From positions 1,447,852-1,511,851 of the forward strand of contig WMCF01000025.1 in the NCBI GenBank assembly GCA_009792885.1: 64,000 nucleotides of DNA, given 5' to 3'. This stretch comes from Eremophila alpestris peregrina (taxonomy: Eukaryota; Chordata; Aves; Passeriformes; Alaudidae). Below, piece after piece: positions 35,640 through 48,200 of this stretch. Below the pieces are notes generated by a model. That model did no database searches. It saw nothing but the letters and a program-made list of their open reading frames with translations, and was not told the DNA's origin. How positions within the stretch are numbered: position 1 is the stretch's first letter; every line of letters starts with the position of its first letter. The position numbers were made by a program, and so were the translations under genes.

Positions 35640-38559
35640 GTAACATGTATGGTACTTAATTTTGAGTGGTGCTTTAAGTTGTTACTGAGCTCCTTGATAC
35701 AGACGTATGTTTTTTACACAGATTTCTGATGTACTGTGGTTTTTATAGATTATTTGTATTTTTATTATTTGTGTTCTGTCTTGAGTTATGTTGAGAAATG
35801 AAATGAGATTACTCATGCTGCTCAAATACCAAGGGTTCAGTTCAAGCAAGGTTATATACTAAGAAGGTATTTTGAAAGGGTTTTTTAATACTTTTTTCTG
35901 AATTTACTGAATTTGTGATGCTATATTTAATGGGAAAATGCAGTGGTTATTCCAGTATGTTAGGGCAATCATTTTTTATCACATGTTGCAAAGAGACACA
36001 GGTTTATTTTAGCAAGGCCATTGTGTGAGGGTTATGACTGAGTCTCGCAGTCAGATACATGCCATACTTTACCTTCTCTGTTAGGTGAGAAGTCAGCTTT
36101 TGCAGGAGACAGAAGCTTTGAGTGGTTGCAGCCAACTTTGCAGTGGTTGCTCAGAGGTTCTGAGCAGATTTTGGATTGTGTCAGCCTGTAGGTAACATAA
36201 ATGTACAGGAGCTGCTTTTTCACTGGTGCTCCTCATTGGGAGATCAGCCAGATACACAGTGGCTGGCGAGGCAGGGACTGGTAAGGAGCCTCCTTCTGTG
36301 CAAGAAATAAACTCCTCATCCCAAATGAGTCAGACTGTTTAGAATTGGCCCTTAGGTAGTGAGCCATTATCCATATGTTTTAAGGTTAGCTGTCCTTTCA
36401 AGACAAAAATAGGAAATGTATGTAAAAAGATCTTAACTTCTGATAAGTTATAAAGCTTAAATAATACCTAAAGTGTTATTATTACAGTATTGACTTTGAT
36501 TTTTGTAATTGGAGAAACTTTTTTTTCGTGAAAAATACCATTGAACAAATGAAGTGATAGCTGTGCATTAGAAAGGGTCACTTGTATTCTAAAAATGCTG
36601 GTTGGCCATACCAAGATTTTAGTTGGCATGGTTTTTGCTGTTAACCAGTTACTCCAAGCATATAATTTTTCTTTATGAAATTCTCTTAACAGCATCTGTG
36701 AAGGATTTCATAGTCTAAACTCCTAGGAGCCTTACCTATCATGTTAGGATTTGGTACGATAGGACTGTGGAAGTTTTTTCCTAGGCTAACTGGTCTGTCA
36801 TGCTGCATTTTTCCAGCACTTTAGGTTAAGAGGAGGAAGCGTTGCTTGTAGTCATTTTTTTGTGAAGCCCTGCCTAGCCTGTGGCTGCTTCTAGACCAGA
36901 TTCAGCTGACTCTTAAACCACCAGCAACACTTGCCTAATTCAGGGAATGCAAAATCAACCACTTTCCTATGATGGAAAGGATCCTCACCCTCCCAAATGT
37001 GGGTTCTCTAATGCGTTGAGCTTTCACAGGTGCAGGCGCAATAAGCAAGTATCCTCCTGTGTCCATGGAGAGAACTGGGACCTGTGGCCATGGCTAGGAC
37101 TGTGTCCTTTTCTGCTGTTCCTGTGGAGTTTTCTCTGTTGGGTGAGAACATTTACAGGCAGACATTGTCTTCCCAGCAGTCTTCCCCAGAAACTGTTGCT
37201 TCCTTAGATGTGCTTGTGTGAGACATCCTCAGCCTGTCTCAGAGCAAGGTGGGTTAAGTTCAGGATGTTCCATAGCAGATCTTTTGATGGTCTGGTACTT
37301 TGAGGCAGAGAGAGTGATGGTGAACCTCTCCCACCAGCACATCTGCATTCAGCAGAGGGTGGTTGTCCTGAGGCAAACTTACCTTGCAGTGCTAAGTGGT
37401 TTGGTTTCCAGGACAAAAGTATGTGTGAGAAGACCAGCTTCTGCAGTATAAACGGTTTTGTCTTCCAAATATAAAAATGAGTTGATTGGTTTGGAAAACA
37501 GATGGTTGTATTTAGAGTTATCCAAGACATGCTAGAGTGAATTGACTTTTATACTTTGTTTTGGAGAGGGGAGTTGTAAACATTTACTTGTCATAATAGC
37601 CTTAAATTCAGTAAAAGCAAGTATCTGTGCTTTTCAGAAGTGCAGCAGACTGCAATTGTGGGAGGAAGGGGAAGGAAGAGGCAATTTTAAATATTCGTTA
37701 GAATTTGTAAATATAAATAATCAAGCTTAAGCTAAGGTCTCCCCGATTCTGTAGTCCAGGTGTACGGTGATACCTGTTTTGCTGCTGAATCGTTTCCTCA
37801 GCCCAACAATCTGTCATGTTCATGTCAAAACAGAAGTTACTCCCTTTTGCCTTAGTTGCACTTATCCCATCGTCTTCCTCCCGTTGCTGTGTTGCTCTGG
37901 CTGTGTTTACACACCTTGGACTTGCCATCCTGGCAAAATGTACCACAGGATTTGTCTTTTATCGAAATGGAATTGCACACGCCCTTGGCCCGTTTTCTCT
38001 CCCAGATCCCGTGGGCTGGTGTGAGATGAATCAAACCCGAATCAGGGAGATGTGGAGTCTGGAGCCATGGGATGGGTTGCTCTCCAGAAACAGCACAATA
38101 TTATAGTGGCATCCTCCATGACCAAGTCCTCTGGAAAGTAATGCCACTGTAAGTGGAGCAACACTTTTTGACTTCTAATGGACACTTGTGGTTTGGAGTG
38201 GAGCACTTGACACCGTGGAAGTTGGCACTAGATTTTTTTTTTTTTTTTGGTTAACGTACGTTATTGTACTGTGATAAATGAAAAGATAAAAATAAAACAT
38301 GGAAAGTTCTCTGCTGTCCTGCTCATGTTCTAGTCACTAAATTCTGTATTTGGGCCGTATTTTAGCGGTGAAGGCACACACTGCTCTGGCTGGTGCTGCC
38401 GTGTGCTCTGGGCAGGGAAGCGAGCGGGGCCTCCCGGAGGGCACCGTGATCTGGGACCTTCAGTGTTCCTAGGATTGGCAACGAGGCAGAGCTTTAAAGA
38501 AGCTGGGGTGGTGTTGGTTGTTTTTTTTTTTTTTTTTTTTAATAGAACAAAAAGTATTT
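35640..38559. other. BAG1-ZNF830 intergenic region, no gene seen
   Basis: Mostly AT-rich. Open frames at 37767-38106 and others are short, overlap on both strands and match nothing I recognise. An AATAAA-containing stretch occurs near 38290 and a T run at 38521-38540. A CR1 fragment follows. I see no coding exon here. Confidence 0.6.
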
Positions 38560-38700
38560 TACAGGGTTGTGTTGCACCGGAACAGGTTGTCCGGAGAGGG
38601 TGTGGAGTCTTCCTCATTGATTAAAGAACCATCTGGACACAATCCTGTGCCAGGCAGGTTGGACCAGGTGACCCATTGTGATACCTCCCAACCTGCCCCA
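38560..38700 (+). repeat. CR1 LINE fragment, sense, upstream of ZNF830
   Basis: Diverged sense CR1: 'ggttgtccggagagggtgtg', 'catctggacacaatcctgtg', 'ttggaccaggtgacccattg'. It is about 140 bp long and lies 300 bases upstream of the ZNF830 CpG island. Confidence 0.8.
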
Positions 38701-38889
38701 CCGTGAGGTTTTGTGTTTTCTGGATCTGGATGTACGAGATGTAATGTTCATTACTTTTTACTTATTTGGCGTGAGGGGTGGGGTACGTTTCAGGCCCTTT
38801 ATTCACAGACGTGTCCCACAGCTGGACTGCTGTGTCTGCCGAGCTCTGTTGGTGCTCCAAAGGCTTAACTAAGGAACATCCCGAGGAAG

Positions 38890-39240
38890 GCGAAGGAGAC
38901 AGAACCACCCCTCCTCTCCCTCCTCCCCTCGTCCCTCCCTTCCTTCCCGGCGCGCTCTCGGTGCCGTCACGGCGCGCGCCCGCCCCGCCCTCGCGCGCCG
39001 GGGGAAGATGGCGGCGGCCGGGGCGGGCGCGGGGCGGAAGCAGGTGCGGCAGGAGGAGCTGCGGCGCCTCATGAGGGAGAAGCAGCGCCAGAACGCGGGC
39101 AAGAAGCGCATCGACTCGCCCTTCGCCAAATATCCTCGGCACCGGGCTCCCTAGAGCTCGGCGGGGAGGGAGGGAGGGAGGCTGGGAGGCTGGGGATCCG
39201 CGCCCGTCTCGGTGCTTGCCTTAACGCGGCCGGCACGTAC
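38890..39240 (+). promoter_or_regulatory. CpG island promoter and 5' end of ZNF830
   Basis: CpG-dense sequence with C/T-rich stretches ('ctctccctcctcccctcgtc'), a GC-box-like CCCGCCCC segment and 'ggaagatggcggcggcc' at the start codon; AAGATGGCGGC is the YY1-type element common at start sites of housekeeping genes. There is no TATA box. High GC continues through exon 2 and beyond, which explains the many long antisense open frames here. Confidence 0.65.
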
Positions 39241-42200
39241 AACAGCCTGGGGCACCTGAGCTGCTCCCTCTGCAACGCGCCCGTGAAGAGCGAGCTGCTG
39301 TGGCAGACGCACGTCCTGGGCAAACAGCACCGGGAGGTGAGCGGCGGTGCGGAGGGTGCGGGTCGCGGCCAGGCTTTGTTGTTCGGGAGCACCGGGACAG
39401 CGCTTGGGAAGGGGAGGGATTGGGGAGAGGCCGCCCCGGCGGAACGGGGGCCTGGGGTTCGCTGCTCCTGCCTCTGTGCGGCAGCGGGAGCAGCGGAGCG
39501 CCCGCCGGGATTGGGGTGGGAACCTGCCTGGCTGCTCGGTCTGGGCTCTGTTCTCATAAAGCTTGTGCGGGGGTTGAAAAGCCAGCCCCAGGCTTTCAGG
39601 GGTCCGCTGCTCAGGTGAAGCAGTTCCCACCTTAGCGGCAGCTTTTGGCTGTCACTTGTCTGCAGCTCGGACTTGGAACCCCCCACCACGTCCTTGGGCT
39701 TGCTTGGGGACCTGTGAGCTGTCAAGTGACAGCTTACGCGGGGTTAAGAAAATAAGCTTTTTTCCTTTGTAATTCAGCAGTAAAGATGAAGAACTTGTAA
39801 AGCAAGTCAGGGAGTTTGTGACTTGGATGCAAGCCTTTTTCTGTTTTCATCCTTTTAAATTCTTCTGCTACTTCTTAGCAAAAACTGAAAGACTGTGTTG
39901 AATTTTACAAGTATTCAGGAAAAGACCAAAGGAACAGAGGGATTCCAGTTCAGTGCCTGCATTCAGACTTAGATGACTGTGTCAAGGCAGGGTGATGTCT
40001 TTCACGCTGTTAAAGTGCTGTGTTTTAATTTTAAAACACCTAATATTCCTGGACTTTAGAATAATCCAGCCTTCCTGCTCTTTTCTCCAGTGCCTTACTG
40101 CTGTAGTGTCGCTGCTCTTCGTCTTTCTTACAGGTACAGCCTCCCTTGTGTGAATGTCAGTTCCTCTTCCTCTATGTCCAGAGGCTGACAGAAACACCGG
40201 TCTTTTTTTTGGTACCTGTGATGTCTGTTTCAATGATCTTGTTCTAGAAAAGTATTAGCTCACTTTGATGAGCTGTTTCAAAAGCTCTGTATTTTAACCT
40301 GCAATCCAGAAGTTGCTGCTAGTAACATGTCCTGAATTTTTATTTCTTTACAGAAAATTGCAGAATTAAAAGGCACAAAGCAGACGGCCACTGGCTCAGC
40401 TGCTGGCACATCGTCTCTTCCTGTCAAGAGAAAAACAGCTGAGACAGAAAATACAGACCTAAAGAGAGTAAAAGGTAATGAGAGGGAAATGCTTGCCAGA
40501 ATCCATCCATTTTACATCTTGAATGCTTTTGGTTTGTTTTGTTCCTGTGGAAGTGAGCATGAATACATCAGACTGTTAAGGTAATGTCAGCCCGTTGCTG
40601 CTGGAGAGGGAGAAAGTTTGCTTGCTCTCTCTCTGTGAGTTCTGTGTCAGGAAAAAACTGTGCTTTTGGAAGTTTACCTGGTTTTCTTCTGGGTTATCTG
40701 GTTAAATTAGGTCATGGAACTGTGGGCTTGGCCCAAATAGATTGAGAAGCAGTGTAAATTAAGCAGTAGGAGCACTTGCCTAGAACTGGTGTTGTTCCTT
40801 TTCAGTGGGATCAAGTCACTGGTTTTCCTCAAACCAGGCACCAAAGTTCTTGCCAAAGGAAAGACAGTTAATTTTTTCCTCTTGGTGCTACCAGACTTGT
40901 AAATGTATGAGATATGTTAAATACATATGCTTTTGGGGACTTGGTGCTGTCATAGAGGTCATAGGGATGTTGGATTTTAAGAAGTGTGGATTTTAAGAAG
41001 TGACTCTTGGCTGTTGTACAGGTACAGACGAAAAGCCACACGCGTCTTCATCAGGGTAAGTAGATTCTGTTATTACACAGGAATTTTTTCTAACTACTAG
41101 TGGCTGCATTCTCACCCAGCTCTTCCTTGTCTCTGCTTCCCAGACAAGGGCAAAGGTCCAGAGAGTCTGCAAATCTGTGCTTCTGCCCGTTTTCTAACAG
41201 AGTTGTAAATTCCTGAACATGGCAGCATCTTCCTGGGTGGAGATAATTGTATCAACTCTTAAGACTCTCTGAGAAAACAGGAGTTTTTTTACTGTCACTG
41301 ACAGACTTTAAAGGGTTGACATGTGGTGCTATTACATAGCTTGAACGTAACTAGATTGTAGCATGTACTCTAATAATGCTGGCATCCTACAGAAGAGGTG
41401 GCAGTCTGAAATTAAATTTTGAATGTATAATTTAATGATATTTATTAACAAATACTACTAACAAATGACAAGATCTTCATTAGGATGGTTTTTGTCACCT
41501 AAAATTAATGTATGTGCAAATGCTGCAGTTGAACTTGTGCAAATACAGGACTATATTTGACTTCAAGGGGTTGGGTTAAGCATCTCCACTGCCCCTAAAA
41601 ATTTCTGATGTTATTTGGACATCTTTGCAGGGTTGGCAGATGTCAGGTGACACCTGTGGGTCTCCTCTACACTTCACAGGATAAATTACTATCTTGCATA
41701 GGTACCACGTGCTGTCTCCTTGTAAGAATTTGAGTTTGTGTGCAAAATTAACACAATTGAGAGGTTTGTACATTTTTGAACTTGTTGGTAGGATTAGTTT
41801 AAAATAAAATGTGGAAAAATGTTTGGCTTATAGGCTGCAGCTATTCCAGCAAATCTATGTTTTCTCATTGCTCAGCCTGTGTGGCTGTTCTAAACTGCAG
41901 TCCTGGACAGCAGTAGGTACCCAAAATAAGTAGCAAAGACTTAATAGGTGGAAAAATAATTACTTTAACCACCATTCCAATTTGTTACAGGTTATTTTTA
42001 ATAATGTTTCTGATAGTGAATATGCAAATAGAAAAATTGACCTAAAATGTGTTTTTAGAATTAACCTGGGCATTTCTGGAGAACTTAAAATGAGGGCCCC
42101 AATTGTGTGCTGCCTTCAGACAGGGGCTGTGTTGGCAGCTGTGCAGTTCAGGGTTTGCTCAGTGTCTCACAGCCTGTATTGCTCACAGAGGGATGGGCTG

Positions 42201-45200
42201 CTGCTGCTGGACTGGAGTCAGTGGTGTGAAGTTTCAAACAGTTGTGTTGTGGCTCTTTACCAGGCTGCCAGCAGATTTTTTTGACGAAGCAGAGCAAGAC
42301 AGCACCAGTGTACAGCTTTCCAAGGGCCCAGGTCCCAGCTTATTGTCAGGGAATTACGATGACGATGATGACGATGAAGAGGAGGAACAAGAACAACCAA
42401 GCAAATCTTCTGTTGTGCATAAAACTGAGATTCCACCTCCAACTCAAGTAGTAGCTAATTCTCTGCCTGCAGGTAATGCTGACTGAAATAGTAAGTGATT
42501 CTGTAAGGAGAGCCTGTGGTTTAACTGACAATGAAAGGTTTTTATTTTTCTAATTATTGCTCTTAGGTGATGGATAATTAGGTGATGGTGAGGGTGTGTA
42601 ATACTGGAAGTAGAGACAAAGTAGCAAAGAATCTCCAGTTGCTGTGTGCTGGTTGCTTATTGATTTTATGTTCTGGTTGTTTGAGACTGCCAAGGGAAGT
42701 AACATCTGGCGGTTCTTCCCTTGATTCAGTAAGGTACTAACTGAAATTCCTGTCTAGTAGGAATTTTAGAAAATGCCTGAACTGTTGTTTTTGTCATGGA
42801 CTTCTGTCCTTTCCTATAGACTTTTTTGACACCAAAACTCCAGCTGCTCCTATAGTTTCCCATTCAGGATCCATACAGAAAGCAGAGATACAAGAGAAGG
42901 TAGTTGAAAGGTAAGCAATCAAATCAAATGTTGATAGTCTTAGGAACTGTAAATAAACACTTATCTTCCAGGAAATAGGGACTGTGATAACTTAGAAATC
43001 TTAACTTATTGTTAGGTTGCATTCAGAATAGTTTGTATCTATGTCAGCCCCAGGTATTATTTCAGACAGGCATCTTCTAGGGACAGGAGAGGAGATGCAG
43101 CAATGTCATACAGAGTCTGAAATCTCTTTGCAAATTTTAACACGGGGTACTGTGGGAGCTTAATGTCAACCACTGCTTTCCAGTGTTTACAGGAAACTGC
43201 TTGTTCTGTAGCAGTGGTTCAGCTCTCTTGAGCACTCCTTTAGACAGTGCTTTAGTCTCTCACAAGTAGCAATTGTGCTGTTACAATGTTTGGGTGTTCA
43301 GCACACTGGAAAGAATAGTTAAAGAAGCATAAGCTACAGCTCTTGTTTTAACAGTGAGATTTAAACCTTTCTGTGCAGTTCCTTCAAAGTGAGGAAAGAC
43401 CAAGCTGAAGGAGGAGGTTTTGATGCTTGTAGAAAAAAACGAAGGGCTTAAAAAACTTGCTTTCTACATGCTTACACAAAGAATTATGAATTTCATTTGT
43501 GACTGTTTTTAACTCTGCAGTAAAGCAGACTGTAAAATGTTAACTTGGGCTAATAGTAATCAAATATTTCAGGAAAGAAAACACTGCTGAAGCTTTGCCA
43601 GAAGGTTTCTTTGATGATCCTGAAGTGGATGCAAAAGTAAGTGATCTACTTGTTTCATGCTACTGGATTTAGTTCTGCCATTTGAAATTGTTTTCTGTGT
43701 AGTAAGGATGCTTTTCCAGATAATCAGTCATACTGGAATATAAGAAAATGACTGAACTATTTAGACTAGAAGAGACTGTTGCAGTTGGAAGTGACCTGTA
43801 ATAATCATCTAGTCCAACTGCCTGAAAACTTCAGGGCCGAACAGCAGCTAAAACTTGTTGTTAAGGGCATTGTCCACATGCCTTTTGAGCAGTGACAGGC
43901 TTGGGGCATTGGCCACTTCTCCAGGAAATCTGTTCCAGTGTTTGCCCACCCTCTTGGTAAAGAAATGCTTCCTGGAGCCCAGTCTGAACCTCCCCTGGTG
44001 CAGATTTGAGCATTCATTCAGTGTAAATTAGAAAACATGGAAAGGGATGGAGGTGGGCAGGAAGAGCTTGTTAAAATAATCTCTTGGGAAGTATTTTTGA
44101 TTATGGTTCCTCTGTGGCTCTTAAAGAAATGCCATTTGTTGGTTGGAATACTGAACTGAGATTTGGACAATCTACCTTTATTTCTGTGAGTCATCCCAGG
44201 AAAAGCAGCTGACTTGATTTGTATGTTCAATTTTGCTTTGGCAGTGGGGACATAACAGTTCTGTAATGCCCTTTGTGAGGTCCTGCTGAAAAGTGTTGAG
44301 TTACTGTCCATTATGGCACATGCTGCCATCTGCAGTACTGGTTACACCACAAGAGTGAACTTGGTCTTCAGTCCTCTTGTCTTTTACCACTTTGGGGTTT
44401 TATGATGCTCAGAAAAGAAAAGAAATGTGGGTATTCACCTTGTTTCTCTAAAAAAACCCCACAACCAAAAATCTTGAAATTGTGATCAAAAATGTTTATT
44501 AACTTCCTCCAGCTTGCACAGTGCCAAATGATAGCCAAAATAAACACTAGTATTGGAAGTACAACCCTTTTTTTTTTTTGTTTTGTAAAATTTGCTACAG
44601 ATTTGATGGCTTTCTTGCTTTCTTTATTGAAATACAGTGCTATAGGCTTAAGTCCTTTATATTTTCTTTGAGTATATTTCCTTGTTCACAGAGTGGAAGG
44701 CTGCTGATGTATTTAAATGGCATTGTGAGGCCAAGCCATGACATCTAATTTGGAGACCTTCCAAATAATTCTTTTTCATGTTCAGTTAGTCCCACTGGCC
44801 CAGCTAACAAGCTTAGGTGTTTTATTTGCTCTGGCAAGACTCTTTTGGCACTACTCATGCCCATGTATTGCCATATGTGAATAGTTTTGAATAATGACAC
44901 TTGGAATATTGAAATAAGCTAAAAAGCCATGGTTTGGCTGTTTTTTTGTTTGTTTTGTTTTGTGTCTAATTGAAGTATTAAATTTTTCAAAGACTTAGTC
45001 TCATCTCATGAGCTGGGAATGCAGGAATGCCTAGCAGGCAATGGAGAATCTGCTTAGGTCTGTGAGGACACAGGTTAGTGACCTTTGTTCTGGTTATTGC
45101 CTCCACTGAGGAATTCGCAAGTGGTTACTTGTTCCAGTCAGCTCTTCCTCAAATTGCTTGCAGAGGCTCTTCCTTTTCATCAGCCCTTTGTGAGTGTAAC

Positions 45201-48200
45201 TGATACTCAGAGGAAGGAAAATGTTTGTGACATCACTTACACTGAGGTGTCTGTGGTGGTTCTGTGTTGGAATCCTACACAAAATAATAATTTTAAGAAT
45301 TAACTGGGCATTTGAAAGGGAGCTTGTGGGCGTGAAAAATGCTTGTTATTTGCATCAGGTATTTATAAAGCATATAAATTCTGCATTAGAGAAATATTTC
45401 AAGAAAAAAATAATAACTTTAGTGTTTAAATTTATTGTAAGAAATACAAATAATTATGAATTACAAAAGACAACCACAATGCATAATAACACAGTACATA
45501 CACATATGATAGAAATAATAACAGAACAGAAAAATGAAATGATGACTATTACTTCCCAGTATGAGTTTGCTTGGAAGCTTCTAATTTATTCTATAAACTT
45601 AATTCATACTATTTGATTTTTTTATAATCACTCAGGAACAAAATTCACCAAACTCTTGTCTTTACTAAGGTGATGACTGACGTGTCACCAAAAGAGCAGA
45701 ATTAATAAAGGGAAAGTAAAACTAATGCAAAAAGATGGTGTCATGAGTTATTATGTTCAAACTGCTTAGTTCTCCTAGCTGTGTAATTTCTACCCAGTCC
45801 TGAGTGAGGCATAATCTGTCCTCTAAAATACATTATATACCACATCTTCCAGTCTTGAATTTTGGAAGTTTCAATTACACAGGTAGTCTATCTTGTTTAT
45901 TTGTTTGCATTAAAAGCACAATCTGGCTTTGATTACCTTAGCTGTAGATCTCAAACACATTCTTACCACTACTACTTTTTCAGACTTCATGTCTTAGTAC
46001 TAAATGCCATCTACCACAGAATAAAAAGCTTTGCATGTCATTAAAATTGGTTTGTAGCTGTACAGTTTCTTCTGTTAGCCAAGAAAATTAGCCTAGATTT
46101 GAAATACAGTCAGGCTACCTAACACCAGCAGACTAGTGACTGAAAAGTTTGATACTTTACGTTATGCCAAAGGCAAACGATTCACTGCTTTTTGGCTTGT
46201 GAAATGGCTACTGTATGCAATTCTACAGGCAGCTTACAGAAGAATTCAATAGTTATCACCTGACACAGTGAAATGACAGACCATCAAACTCACTTTTGTT
46301 ACTCCAGACATTCCACACCAGCCACTTTTAGTCAATAATTATTCTTTAATGCTGCAGTCATGGATGTTGTTTTAATCCAGGAGTAGAGTCAGCTTTTTCT
46401 TCTGAAATCATTGTGCAGCTGCACTCTCTCACTCATATCCATTACTTAAACTGAAGTACATCAACCAGACTTTTCTGATAACACAGCATAATTTTTCCTA
46501 TCTCTCCTGGCTTTTTTTTTTTTTAACAGTGCCCCAAGGAGTCATTAGACTTAAATTGTTCATTCATAAATTTTCATGTTCCTTAGGTGAGAAAAGTTGA
46601 TGCTCCAAAGGATCAGATGGACAAAGAATGGGATGAATTTCAAAAGGCAATGCGACAGGTCAACACAGTAAGTAATGGAATCTATATTTATTGATTCTAA
46701 ATACTATACACAATAAGGAAAACAACAGTTTCATGCAGCTCTGCAGAATGGCTGACATCTGCATTTGTCAGCTGTTCGTTTCAATGCAGTGTGTGGTTAA
46801 ATGCACTTTATAAATGAGCAAGGGGTTCCTTGTATTTTCCACTTGAAGGAAATTAAGTTGAAAACGGTTAATCAAGATCCAGTCATATGTATCTAGTTAC
46901 ATTTGTTACACTGTATTTTATTTAAATACCATTTAGCTAGCATACACCTCAGATCAGTGTCCTGTATCCAAACAGGACACAGTCGTGGGCTCTTCTTTAG
47001 ACATATATTCACACTTTAATTTTTAAAAACACTACCCATTAGTCTTTCTTTTTAAAAAACTATCTATAAAGTGTAGGTAACCTGGCCTTCATGTTTAATT
47101 TAAATGTACTGGAAAGGAACTCCAAAATCTGGGAAAGTGACAAAAGAGTTTGAGACACATAAATTGGCCACAGTTTTTCTGTACTTCCATTTTTCACTGT
47201 CTACCATTGCATGGAAACTCTTCCTGCAGCAGGTGTTTATCTGCCCTTGTGTACAATATAAAACTGTACTACAGATTACATGGTGTTCTCAGCTTTCCCC
47301 TAGAGTATTTGCTATCGTTTTAATTATTTTAATTGTAAATAGTTACTCATATGTCAGCTGCTGAGAAGAGTGGTGCAGAGAAATGTATCATTGCTCATTT
47401 TAAAGCAGTCAGCACTAGAAACAGAGCAAATGTTCATACGAAAGCGGTGGTGGATACATTTTGCTAGCATAAGCCATTCAGATAATTCTTCAGCTTAGAA
47501 GGAATCTTCTCAGTTATGCGTGGACCATTGATTGCATAGCATCTCCCAGACATTCAGATTTGAGAAAGTATATGCTGAAAAAAATAACAGGTTAGAAACA
47601 CTTGGGGATCTAGTGGGAATATTTAAACAGTATGTTCAATACGTGGTGTGTATTTAAGTCCCAAGCTCTGGGATAGAGCTCCCATCTCAGCCTCAGACTG
47701 TGGGTGTGTGTAGTTTGTTTATGCTCAATTTCAAATCGAAGTGTATTAAAAATTTCCAAAGATTAATCCCAAAGCAGCCAAACTACTTCTGATTTTAAGA
47801 AAAAGCATTTCCATTTCAAATTAAACCAGACCAATTTTTTTTCTTCTGTATTTGCCCTAGTGAAGATGGGAATATACATAGAGGAGATTGACACTAACTT
47901 GAGGTAGAGGGGAGCAGGGGAGGACACAGACATTGTAAAGGAGCAGAAGTGGAATTCAGGATGAAGGTGAATTTTCTCAGTGCTTTTCTGGTTTAGATTT
48001 CAGAAGCAATAGTGGCAGAAGATGATGAGGAGGGACGACTAGATCGCCAGATTGGAGAAATTGATGAGCAGATGTAAGTAGATCAATTTTTCCTCAAATT
48101 CTCTGTTCTCCAGCTGTAATGGATTGCTCTTTGACTAGAGTGATAAAAATACTTGTAATCTATGATATTACCTTTTATTAATCATCTGAGTATTTGAAGG

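Noticed and set aside
38762..39725. Frames of up to 218 codons on the minus strand at the ZNF830 start
   Set aside because: Antisense translation of GC-rich promoter and first exons; composition is compatible with chance.
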